Assembly: GCA_013695925.1 (NCBI GenBank)
Contig: JACCZO010000295.1
Coordinates: 1-5,945, forward strand
Source of the DNA: Chthoniobacterales bacterium
Lineage (GTDB): Bacteria > Verrucomicrobiota > Verrucomicrobiia > Chthoniobacterales > UBA10450
DNA: 5,945 nt
Direction of reading: 5' to 3'
The notes beneath the pieces were generated by a model, which was not told where the DNA came from, ran no database searches, and saw nothing but the letters and a program-made list of their open reading frames with translations. Of this stretch, positions 1 to 5,945 are shown piece by piece. A program made the position numbers and the translations under genes. The first letter of the stretch is position 1. The number at the start of each line of letters is the position of its first letter.

Positions 1-441
1 CTAACCGGCCCGGCCGGCGTGGAATGTCGCCGCGGCAGCGGCCTGTCCTCGAATAATCATCAAGTGGTCTTCCAGTTTGCACAGGCGGCAACGTTTACCG
101 GCGCCACCTGCGGCGGCGTGGCCACGACCACCAGTGTTTCTGGGAACGAAGTCACTGTGAATTGCAATGGGATAGCCAATGCCCAGACCGTCACGGCGTC
201 CTTGCTCAACGTCATCGATGGAACCGGCCCGGCCCGAACCGTCAGCGTCCCGATGAGCGTTCTCCTCGGCGACACCAATGCCGATCGCTCCGTCAATTCG
301 GCCGACATCGGCCAGACCAAATCGCGCTCCGGCCAGCCGGTTAGCGCGGCGAACTTCCGCTCGGACGTGAACGTCGACGGAACTCTGAACAGCGCTGACA
401 TCGGGCTGGTCAAGAGCAAGTCGGGCACGGCCTTGCCATAG
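1..441 (+). CDS. Secreted protein C-terminus with dockerin-type domain (5' partial)
   Basis: The frame is open from the first base to TAG at 439-441, giving 146 residues. The start lies outside the window, and the GTG at 19 is unlikely to be the true start because the frame continues upstream. Residues 20-90 form a beta-rich, Thr/Val/Ala-rich stretch like an Ig-type sandwich, with Cys37 and Cys55 as a possible disulfide. The tail carries two calcium-loop repeats of the dockerin / EF-hand form DxNxDxxxNxxD: DTNADRSVNSAD (271-306) and DVNVDGTLNSAD (364-399). Each is followed by an I-G-x-x-K-S-x-S-G helix segment, and the protein ends in TALP. Dockerin I domains bind Ca2+ and classically dock onto cohesins. 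In non-cellulosomal bacteria such tails are common on large exported proteins and their partner is usually unknown. The sandwich-plus-dockerin ending resembles secreted proteins I associate with soil Verrucomicrobiota (from memory, unsearched). The function of the missing N-terminal part cannot be told. Confidence 0.85.
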   Translation, partial: LTGPAGVECRRGSGLSSNNHQVVFQFAQAATFTGATCGGVATTTSVSGNEVTVNCNGIANAQTVTASLLNVIDGTGPARTVSVPMSVLLGDTNADRSVNSADIGQTKSRSGQPVSAANFRSDVNVDGTLNSADIGLVKSKSGTALP

Positions 442-470
442 GGCGCGAACCGAGCTCAACCGAGACCTTC

Positions 471-503
471 AATGGGGGAAGCTGGTGACCAGCTTCCCCC
501 ATT
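471..503. terminator. Bidirectional hairpin terminator between convergent genes
   Basis: AATGGGGGAAGCTGGT (471-486) and its exact reverse complement (488-503) flank a single G. In RNA this folds into a stem of about 14 bp with a small loop. It lies 29 bp after the stop of the dockerin protein gene and 3 bp beyond the stop of the minus-strand gene, so it can serve both directions. On the plus strand only a short T run follows (TTT at 502-504), and the minus-strand side has no long T tract. It may therefore work as an RNA 3'-end stabiliser or an atypical terminator rather than a classic intrinsic one. Confidence 0.75.
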
Positions 504-506
504 TGT

Positions 507-1172
507 CTACTCAGGATTCGCTGGCGGTTTGAGTTCCCGGATCACAACTTCTAGAGCAGCGGCCAGGTTCGCCCGTGCGATCCCGACCTGGCGCGCGAAG
601 CGGATGAGCCGGCCAATTCCGATCGGATGCCGCAGCAGATAGCCGAAAAGACGCCTCGGGGAAGTGCATTGCCTCTCGAGGTCGAACAGAACTTGCGGCG
701 GGGCCGGGAATGGCGCGGCTGCGGTGTCGCTGATTACCCGAAGCGAGAGAAACGGGATCTTCCGGCTGGCGCAGGCATCGGCGATCCATTGCGTTTCCAT
801 ATCGACCGCAGCGGCGTTGTGCTCCCGCGCGAATTCGTCGCGCTCGTCGGAGCTTTGCACGATCCGGTTGACAGTGGCGAGTTTGGCGACCCGGCAGTTG
901 AGCAACGTTCGCGCTCGCGCGAGCAAAGCGGGCTCGGAGAAATTTTCCGCGAGCAGCAATTCGCCCACGCCTAACGACGGCTCGACCCCGCCGGCGTAGC
1001 CGCTGCTGATGACGAAATCCAATGGCTGCGAGCCGAGAAATGGTCCGATCCGCTGGCGGCAGATTTTTTCGCCCACGCCGGTGTGCAAAATGGCCACATC
1101 GCGCGCGTGGTCGCCGAGGCGCCGGCGGAAATCGCTACTCTCGCTCGGCAGGGCGAAGGTGACCGCGATCAT
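507..1172 (-). CDS. Nucleoside phosphorylase / nucleosidase family protein, HpnG-like
   Basis: This 221-residue protein has the PNP/UDP phosphorylase superfamily signatures. Glu11 in the first strand (ALPSE) matches the N-terminal acidic residue of MTA/SAH nucleosidases. VISSGYAGGVEPSLGVGE (54-71) matches the glycine-rich strand and loop. AVDMET (122-127, Glu126) with LRVISD (144-149, Asp149) matches the ribose-binding Glu and purine-contacting Asp. About 115 residues separate Glu11 and Glu126, shorter than in E. coli MTA/SAH nucleosidase. About 70 residues follow Asp149, including an Arg/Leu-rich segment (173-213, LLRHP...RLIRFARQ). That short core and basic helical tail resemble the hopanoid-associated phosphorylase HpnG, which removes adenine from adenosylhopane. 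No hopanoid gene is visible, so substrate is unproven; a general purine nucleosidase is the alternative. It is the second gene of the minus-strand operon. ATG at 1170-1172 lies 9 bp after the upstream stop with no clear Shine-Dalgarno, suggesting translational coupling. Confidence 0.82.
   Translation of the reverse strand: MIAVTFALPSESSDFRRRLGDHARDVAILHTGVGEKICRQRIGPFLGSQPLDFVISSGYAGGVEPSLGVGELLLAENFSEPALLARARTLLNCRVAKLATVNRIVQSSDERDEFAREHNAAAVDMETQWIADACASRKIPFLSLRVISDTAAAPFPAPPQVLFDLERQCTSPRRLFGYLLRHPIGIGRLIRFARQVGIARANLAAALEVVIRELKPPANPE
970..977 (-). repeat. TCGTTAGG motif copy 1
   Basis: Exact copy on the minus strand inside the HpnG-like gene, read as Ser-Leu-Gly (TCG TTA GGC, residues 66-68), using the AT-rich leucine codon TTA. 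Confidence 0.6.
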
Positions 1173-1181
1173 CGCGACGGC

Positions 1182-1835
1182 TCAGCGCGAGGCGGAAAGG
1201 ACGATCTCGAGGTGGACTGGTTCGTTAGGCGAAGCGGGCGAAGGGGAGGCGGCGGGGCGTGGGGCGGGCCCACCGAGGCGATGAAGTGTCTCCCGGAATT
1301 GCGCCTCGGCCGAGGCGGGGACGAGAACGAAAACACGCCGCTGGCCGTCGCCAGGCAAATCCTTCGTGCCGGAACCGCCGGTCTTTTCCGCGGCCTCGAC
1401 GAGGGCTTGGGCAACTGAGTCCTGTTTTTCCGCAGGGATGGCGAGCGCGATCGTCTCCGGACCGATGGTGGGCGGAGTGAAGGTCGCCGCAGCCGATTTC
1501 TCAAGGGAGCTCTTCAATTGCTGACGGAAGGCGGCCTCACGTTCTTGCTGCATCTCTGTCGGCGGTTTGCTCGTATGAAAGATGTAGAACAGCCCGATCG
1601 CGACGTTCATCGCTACGAGGACGGCAAAGGCGGCGGCAAGTTGCCGGCCGCGCGAACCGGCCCGGGTGGTGGCGGCGGTCTCACCGGCCGGGCGCTGCAA
1701 TCCCCGATGAATCTGCCGGGCCGCGACAAACTGCTTCTGCAGTTCGGGATCGGAGATGAGGGCGCGCTCGAGGCGCTCTCGTTCGGGTGGCGGCAGTTTC
1801 CCTTCCAGGTAATCGAAGAATTTCTCCGGTGTCAT
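1182..1835 (-). CDS. Anti-sigma-factor-like single-pass membrane protein
   Basis: This 217-residue protein begins with an acidic helical segment (MTPEKFFDYLEGKLPPPERE, then ...LISDPELQKQF, to about residue 46). It resembles the cytoplasmic anti-sigma domain of ECF-sigma regulators but lacks the His-x3-Cys-x2-Cys zinc ligands; the protein has no Cys at all. An Arg-rich stretch (58-64) precedes one membrane helix at about 66-87, fitting N-in/C-out topology. Outside are a charged coiled segment (93-115), a small alpha/beta-looking domain (about 124-188) and a Pro/Ala-rich linker (189-205) before a last strand (LEIVLSAS). Anti-sigma factors usually sit next to their sigma factor, but none is here: upstream is a divergent tamB-like gene and downstream the HpnG-like enzyme. 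It may be an orphan regulator or a structural relative with another role. The ATG at 1833-1835 is the chosen start; no good ribosome binding site is visible. TGA at 1182-1184 ends the gene 9 bp before the next start. Confidence 0.72.
   Translation of the reverse strand: MTPEKFFDYLEGKLPPPERERLERALISDPELQKQFVAARQIHRGLQRPAGETAATTRAGSRGRQLAAAFAVLVAMNVAIGLFYIFHTSKPPTEMQQEREAAFRQQLKSSLEKSAAATFTPPTIGPETIALAIPAEKQDSVAQALVEAAEKTGGSGTKDLPGDGQRRVFVLVPASAEAQFRETLHRLGGPAPRPAASPSPASPNEPVHLEIVLSASR
1222..1229 (+). repeat. TCGTTAGG motif copy 2
   Basis: Exact copy on the plus strand, antisense to the anti-sigma-like gene, where it encodes Pro-Asn-Glu (CCT AAC GAA) near the C-terminus. It is within the longer match TTCGTTAGGC. 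Confidence 0.6.
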
Positions 1836-1953
1836 TCGTTGGGCATGAGCGATGAGTAGGGGAAGCTAGGGCAGGACGATGGTTAGTCCAGAAAGTGAGC
1901 GCGCGCAGGTGGGCGATTGCGATTAGAAGGTGAGAATTTAACGTATTACACTC
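1836..1953. promoter_or_regulatory. Divergent intergenic region, promoters presumed
   Basis: These 118 bp separate the starts of two divergent genes and must carry promoters for both unless transcription enters from elsewhere. The part nearest the plus-strand gene (1916-1950) is distinctly AT-rich against the surroundings and is the likeliest promoter zone. A weak sigma70-like pair, TTGCGA (1917-1922) with 16 bp to TAACGT (1939-1944), can be drawn but matches the consensus poorly. The minus-strand direction shows no convincing -35/-10 pair. No clear operator repeat was seen. Confidence 0.35.
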
Positions 1954-4900
1954 GTGGGTGACGATGGAAAGAGCGCAGTCCAACCGCACCGCAGCAGAAG
2001 TTGGGTTCGCTGGCTCTTTATCGGGTTGGGCGTCATTCTTCTGGTGTTGGTCGCCTTTCATGGACCGATTTTGCGGGCGGTGTTGCACACCGTGGCCGTC
2101 AAGATCGCTGCTGGGCAGAACCTGAAGCTCGACTTTCGGATCGAAGGAGATCCGCTCGATCAGATCACGCTGCGAAATGTGCGCGCGACCGCGACCGGGC
2201 GCTCGGCCCTGCAATCGCTCGACGCCCGCGAGGTGAAGGTGGACTACAGCCTGTCGGATCTTGTTTTCCACGGAATGTCGGAGGTGCTGAAGAATGTCGA
2301 GCTGCACGAGGTGACGGCGGTGCTCGACCCCTCGAAAGCGCCGCTGGCGACACCGACGCCGCCGCCCGACCCGAACAAGAAGATCTCGCTGCCGGCCTAC
2401 TTTCCGGACCGGCTGGATGTGACCGACGCCAATGTGACGGTGCGCGGCCAGCCGAAGGATACCGTCGTGCGCAATTTCAATCTCGGGCTTTACCCGGACA
2501 AGGAAGGGGCGCTGCGAATCGACAAGTTGCAGATCCCGAATGTGCACGATTGGACCGACATCACTGCGACCACGACTTATGCGAACAAGAATCTCTTTCT
2601 CAAGAACCTGACTTTCGACCAGGGACATCATTTCCAGACGGTCAACATTGACGTCTCGAAAGCCCGCGGCGGCAAACTCGAGCTGCAGGTGAGCGGCGCG
2701 GTGGGCGAGGGGAAGATCGAGGGCAACGTCGGGCTGAGCACAACGAAGTCGTCTTTTAAGACGAAGACAAAGGTGAACGCTTCCGACATTTCGTTAGGCC
2801 AGCTAAGCGAGTATTTCGGGCAACCGGCGGGCGCGCTCGCGGGCCACGTCAAAAATTTCAAGATGGATTGGCAGGGGGCGCTCGACTCGCCCGAGACCTG
2901 GGCCGGGACAATTGCCGCAGAGGTCGATAATGTGCAGCAGGGCGGGATCAAGCTCGATCATGTGGGGCTCGATGTGGTGGCCGACAAGGGCACGGCGACG
3001 GTGCGGGAAGCCCGGATCGATCGTGGGACGAACCATGTGAGTTTGAAAGGCACGGTGCAGTTGCCGAAAACGACGGAGGGCTTTCGGCGCACTCCGGGCG
3101 ATCTCAAACTGACCGTGGACGCGCCGAATTTGCAGGAGTTGACCGCCTTCATGAACCCGCCGATGACCGGCAGCCTGCAGGCTACCGGCACGATCAAGAC
3201 CGATCAGTCGATAGCCCGGCTGAACCTGGACGCAAAGGGCGACCTGATCGGGTATGACAAGGCGGCGGTGAACTCGCTGACCGCCAAGATCTCCGCGACG
3301 AAGAAATTGCCCGCCACCGACGCAACCGAGGAGCCGTATTATGCGAACCTAAGCTCGTCGATCGAGGCGCAGTTGAACGCCGTACGCTACGACCAGTATG
3401 TGATCGACAGCGTCAGTGCGCAGATTAAGAGCGATGGCGCGAAGGTGTCGCTCGAGCCGGTTGCGCTGCAACGGAAGGAAAACTCGCTCGTCGTTAGGGG
3501 AAATTACCAGCTCCCGCCGCCTAACGGAAAGGCACTGGAGCAGCCGGCGGATTTGCACTTCACCCTGCGCGTGCCGCAACTGGCCGATTTCTGGCGGGAC
3601 GAGGCTCCAGGCAAAGTGCGGGGCGAATTGCAGGCCGACGGCCGCGTGCAGATTCGGAAGAGTGTAACCAGCGGCCAGCTCAATCTGTCCGGCCACGAAA
3701 TTCAGGCCCAGAAGATGGTGGTGAAAGAGCTCAGCGCCCAGGTCGCGATCGCGCAAAACATCGTTTACCTGAACGATCTGACCGCGACGCTGAATGAGAA
3801 GGATTACCTCAACGCCCACGGCACGGTCGAGCTGCAGAAACCGTTTAAGTATGCCGGCGAGGTGACCGCAAACCTGGCGGATCTCTCCACCTTTGAGCCG
3901 CTTCTCGCGACGGAGGAAAAGACGACGAAGCTGGCGGGTTCGTTAGTCGTGAACTGGAACGGACGCGGCGAGGCGTCGACCTTTAAGAACAACGGCGAGC
4001 TCAATCTCAAACTGGAAAACGGCCGTTACGCCGATCTCCAGAATCTGAAGGCGAACATCGAGGCGCACTACACGCCGGAGGAACTGTTCGTTCCGATCGT
4101 GTTTCTCGGAAGCGACAAGTTGAGTTTTACCTCGAGCCTGACGGCGAAGGGATCGACGCTCGAGGTGAGCAAGATCCAGATCGATCAGGGCGAAGCGAAG
4201 TACGCGACGGCCTACGCTTCGATCCCGTTTGTCTGGAGTCACGTCGGCAGCGAGAAGCCGCTCTTTCCGGATAACGGAAAGGTGAACATCAGCTTCCAAT
4301 CAGAGAACCTCGATCTGGCCAAGCTCTTCCGCGATCTCGGGCAAGAGCCGCCGGTCGCCGGAAAGTTGTCGGTGAAGCTGGACGCGCAGGGGCCGCTTGA
4401 TCAACTGCAGGCGAGCCTCGATCTCCAGTTGCAAAACGTGAAGGCTAACGCGGCTGAACAACTGAAACCGACCGATGTCAATCTCGCGCTTCGCCTCCAG
4501 AACAACCAATTAAAGGTCGACGGCAAAATCCAGCAGCCGCTCCTCCAGCCGATCTCGCTCACCGCGCAACTGCCGCTCAACGTCTCGGAGCTGATCGAGA
4601 AGAAGAAGCTGGACGAGCAAACGGCGGTCGACGCGAAGATCGTGATGCCGCGCAGCTCGCTTAATTTCGTGCGCGAATTTGTCCCTGCGCTGCGTCAGCT
4701 CGACGGCAGCATGGCCCTCAACGTCAACGTTGACGGAACGATCGGCGACCCGGCGCTGAGCGGCGCTGCCGACATGAACATCCTCCTGGCCCGGTTCGAG
4801 AACGCCACCCTGCCGGCCCTAACGAACTTCAAGGCGCAGCTCAATTTCCGCGAAAACACTCTCCGCTTCGACCGCTTCGGGGGCGATCTCGCGGGCGGCC

Positions 4901-5859
4901 CCTTCACGCTTTCGGGAAGCATCTCCTTCGCGAAATTGACCGAGCCGAGCTTCGACCTGCGGCTGAAAGCGAACAGCGTCCTCGTCGCGCGCAACGATAA
5001 TCTGACCGCGCGCGTCGATGCCGACATCAAGATCGCAGGACCGCTCAACAGCGCCAGCGTAAGCGGTCAAGTGCTGACGACGAACAGCCGCTTCCTCAAG
5101 AACATCGACATCATTCCGATCAGCTTGCCCGGTCGGCCGGCACCGCTCCCCGAGCCGCCTTCCGCCGCGCCCGCTCTGTCCTTCCCGAACCCGCCGTTGC
5201 GCGATTGGAAATTCGACATCGTGATCAAGAGCAAGGAGCCATTCCTGATCCGGGGCAATCTCGCCGCCGGCAGTGCCAATATCGACATGAAGATGGCCGG
5301 CACCGGGCTCCATCCCCAGTTGCAGGGCCAGGTGCGTCTGGAGAACTTCGAAGCGACCCTCCCCTTCAGCACCCTCACGATTAATCTCGGCTTCCTTTAT
5401 TTCGATCCGGACGACCCGCTCAACCCGCGCATCGAGATGCAGGGCACGTCATTGATCCAGGATTACACGATCCATGTTTACATCTACGGCACGGCGCTCC
5501 ACCCGGAGGCGTCCTTCAGCAGCGAGCCGCCGCTGCCGCAGGAGGACATCATCTCCCTGCTCGCGACCGGCGTGACCCGGGAGAATCTCTCCAGCGGCAA
5601 CGTCCTCGCGAGTCGGGGCCTCATGCTTTTAGGGAAGGAGCTTTACCGTAAGATCTTCAAGAAAAACGACGACGAAAAGCCCAAGACCGATTCAATCTTC
5701 AACCGCCTGAGCGTCGAGTATAGCGGGGCCGATCCCCGCACCGGCGAGCAGACCGCAACGGCGAAATACAAAGTGAGCGACAATGTCGTGCTCATCGGGG
5801 ACATCGGGGTCGCCGGTGGTTTTCGCGGGATCGTGAAATACGTGATTCGGTTTCGTTAG
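1954..5859 (+). CDS. TamB-like translocation/assembly module protein (DUF490, AsmA-like)
   Basis: This 1301-residue protein is close in length to E. coli TamB (about 1260). Residues 1-19 are basic and cytoplasmic, and 20-40 form a single membrane anchor (WLFIGLGVILLVLVAFHGPI). The next 850-plus residues are repeated amphipathic beta strands (patterns like LNLDAKGDL, NISFQSENLDLAKLF) typical of the AsmA-like / repeating beta-groove fold. The C-terminal TamB domain covers about 900-1301. Its hallmarks are DWKFDIVIKSKEPFLIRGN (1084-1102), GFLYFDP, then YTIHVYIYGTALHPEASFSS, LPQEDIISLLATGVT (1194-1208), a basic LYRKIFKKND segment and a final strand KYVIRFR. A Pro-rich linker lies at 1058-1082. 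Known TamB proteins bridge inner and outer membranes, partner an Omp85 protein (TamA) and are implicated in phospholipid transport and outer-membrane protein assembly. No Omp85 gene is in view. GTG at 1954 is the only usual start codon between the in-frame stop TAA (1939-1941) and the membrane anchor; no Shine-Dalgarno is obvious. The gene is intact and ends in TAG. Confidence 0.93.
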   Translation: MGDDGKSAVQPHRSRSWVRWLFIGLGVILLVLVAFHGPILRAVLHTVAVKIAAGQNLKLDFRIEGDPLDQITLRNVRATATGRSALQSLDAREVKVDYSLSDLVFHGMSEVLKNVELHEVTAVLDPSKAPLATPTPPPDPNKKISLPAYFPDRLDVTDANVTVRGQPKDTVVRNFNLGLYPDKEGALRIDKLQIPNVHDWTDITATTTYANKNLFLKNLTFDQGHHFQTVNIDVSKARGGKLELQVSGAVGEGKIEGNVGLSTTKSSFKTKTKVNASDISLGQLSEYFGQPAGALAGHVKNFKMDWQGALDSPETWAGTIAAEVDNVQQGGIKLDHVGLDVVADKGTATVREARIDRGTNHVSLKGTVQLPKTTEGFRRTPGDLKLTVDAPNLQELTAFMNPPMTGSLQATGTIKTDQSIARLNLDAKGDLIGYDKAAVNSLTAKISATKKLPATDATEEPYYANLSSSIEAQLNAVRYDQYVIDSVSAQIKSDGAKVSLEPVALQRKENSLVVRGNYQLPPPNGKALEQPADLHFTLRVPQLADFWRDEAPGKVRGELQADGRVQIRKSVTSGQLNLSGHEIQAQKMVVKELSAQVAIAQNIVYLNDLTATLNEKDYLNAHGTVELQKPFKYAGEVTANLADLSTFEPLLATEEKTTKLAGSLVVNWNGRGEASTFKNNGELNLKLENGRYADLQNLKANIEAHYTPEELFVPIVFLGSDKLSFTSSLTAKGSTLEVSKIQIDQGEAKYATAYASIPFVWSHVGSEKPLFPDNGKVNISFQSENLDLAKLFRDLGQEPPVAGKLSVKLDAQGPLDQLQASLDLQLQNVKANAAEQLKPTDVNLALRLQNNQLKVDGKIQQPLLQPISLTAQLPLNVSELIEKKKLDEQTAVDAKIVMPRSSLNFVREFVPALRQLDGSMALNVNVDGTIGDPALSGAADMNILLARFENATLPALTNFKAQLNFRENTLRFDRFGGDLAGGPFTLSGSISFAKLTEPSFDLRLKANSVLVARNDNLTARVDADIKIAGPLNSASVSGQVLTTNSRFLKNIDIIPISLPGRPAPLPEPPSAAPALSFPNPPLRDWKFDIVIKSKEPFLIRGNLAAGSANIDMKMAGTGLHPQLQGQVRLENFEATLPFSTLTINLGFLYFDPDDPLNPRIEMQGTSLIQDYTIHVYIYGTALHPEASFSSEPPLPQEDIISLLATGVTRENLSSGNVLASRGLMLLGKELYRKIFKKNDDEKPKTDSIFNRLSVEYSGADPRTGEQTATAKYKVSDNVVLIGDIGVAGGFRGIVKYVIRFR
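2791..2798 (+). repeat. TCGTTAGG motif copy 3
   Basis: Exact copy in the tamB-like gene, in frame as TCG TTA GGC (Ser280-Leu281-Gly282). TTA is used only four times in this 1301-codon gene. It is within the longer match TTCGTTAGGC. Confidence 0.6.
3491..3498 (+). repeat. TCGTTAGG motif copy 4
   Basis: Exact copy in the tamB-like gene, in a different frame (GTC GTT AGG, Val-Val-Arg), using the rare arginine codon AGG. A one-mismatch copy in the opposite orientation follows 21 bp later at 3520-3527 (CCTAACGG). Confidence 0.6.
4818..4825 (-). repeat. TCGTTAGG motif copy 5
   Basis: Exact copy on the minus strand within the tamB-like gene; the coding strand reads GCC CTA ACG AAC (Ala-Leu-Thr-Asn), with the uncommon leucine codon CTA. 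Confidence 0.6.
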
Positions 5860-5860
5860 G
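5853..5860 (+). repeat. TCGTTAGG motif copy 6, spanning a stop codon
   Basis: Exact copy at the end of the tamB-like gene. Its central TAG (5857-5859) is the stop codon, so coding and motif functions coincide. It is within the longer match TTCGTTAGGC (5852-5861). Confidence 0.6.
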
Positions 5861-5892
5861 CCATGAAACCGCGAGGAAAGAGTGGGCAAAAT

Positions 5893-5945
5893 GTGGGAGG
5901 GGCCTTTGTGCCCCGATCAAACCGCGTGGCCACACCGGGAATCGG
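5893..5945. repeat. REP/REPIN-like palindromic element, truncated by window end
   Basis: A GTGGGAG head (5893-5899) leads into a hairpin with stem GGGGC (5899-5903) and GCCCC (5910-5914) around a CTTTGT loop, followed by GAT (5915-5917). This layout matches the REP sequences of Pseudomonas (GTGGGAG, G/C hairpin, then CGAT). After a 23-nt spacer holding the 8-bp palindrome GTGGCCAC (5926-5933), ATCGG (5941-5945) begins the reverse complement of CCGAT (5913-5917). If that continues past the edge, the two REPs are inverted, as in a REPIN. REPINs are non-autonomous intergenic elements mobilised by RAYT transposases encoded elsewhere; none is in this window. Position just after a gene end is typical. 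Confidence 0.55.

Noticed and set aside
60..459. Two minus-strand open frames opposite the dockerin gene
   Set aside because: The plus-strand reading has two perfect calcium-loop motifs, and the antisense frames have no recognisable features.
627..1418. Several plus-strand open frames of about 90-115 codons
   Set aside because: They are antisense to the HpnG-like and anti-sigma-like genes, which have clear family motifs. The plus-strand translations are low-complexity and Arg-rich.
1832..1846. Tiny upstream frame (Met-Pro-Asn-Glu-stop) on the minus strand, overlapping the anti-sigma-like start as ATGA
   Set aside because: A four-codon frame without a ribosome binding site is easily chance; there is no further evidence of a leader peptide.
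1681..2631. Long minus-strand open frame of 316 codons
   Set aside because: It runs antisense across the anti-sigma-like gene start, the intergenic region and the tamB-like N-terminus. Its translation is Arg/His-rich with no domain pattern, as expected from the opposite strand of GC-rich genes.
5866..5929. AAACCGCG repeated at 5866-5873 and 5919-5926
   Set aside because: Eight bases twice within 60 bp of GC-rich DNA is not strong enough to call a direct repeat or target-site duplication.
5863..5945. Open frame starting ATG at 5863 and running to the window edge
   Set aside because: It runs through the REP-like hairpin element and has no ribosome binding site or recognisable sequence. Non-coding is more likely, although a gene starting here cannot be excluded because the window ends.

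Overview
The window looks like chromosomal DNA from a GC-rich (roughly 60% by eye) Gram-negative (diderm) bacterium. The best guess is the Verrucomicrobiota, of the soil Chthoniobacterales / Spartobacteria type. The basis is recalled resemblance, not a search: a C-terminal dockerin-like tail of the kind common on secreted proteins of that group, a TamB-family protein that requires an outer membrane, and an anti-sigma-like membrane protein without zinc ligands.

Layout: (1) 1-441, plus strand, is the 3' end of a secreted protein gene ending in a two-loop dockerin-type calcium-binding domain. (2) 471-503 is a perfect 16-bp inverted repeat with a 1-nt centre, lying between two convergent stop codons and probably a bidirectional terminator. 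(3) 507-1835, minus strand, is a two-gene operon: an anti-sigma-like single-pass membrane protein (1182-1835) followed, after 9 bp, by a nucleoside phosphorylase / nucleosidase-fold protein most like the hopanoid-associated HpnG type (507-1172). (4) 1836-1953 is a divergent intergenic region. (5) 1954-5859, plus strand, is one 1301-codon gene for a TamB-like (DUF490 / AsmA-like) protein that would span the periplasm. (6) 5860-5945 is intergenic and holds a REP-like element whose partner arm seems to start at the window edge.

Functionally, the window leans towards the cell envelope: a secreted calcium-binding protein, a predicted lipid-transport or outer-membrane assembly protein, and possibly a hopanoid-lipid enzyme. 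The link between them is an inference from context only.

The most unusual signal is not a gene. The octamer TCGTTAGG occurs six times exactly, in both orientations, with two further one-mismatch copies. It lies in several reading frames, uses rare codons, and in one case supplies the tamB-like stop codon. This density, about one per kb, recalls DNA uptake sequences or other genome-wide protein-binding motifs. The second is the REP/REPIN-like element at the right edge.
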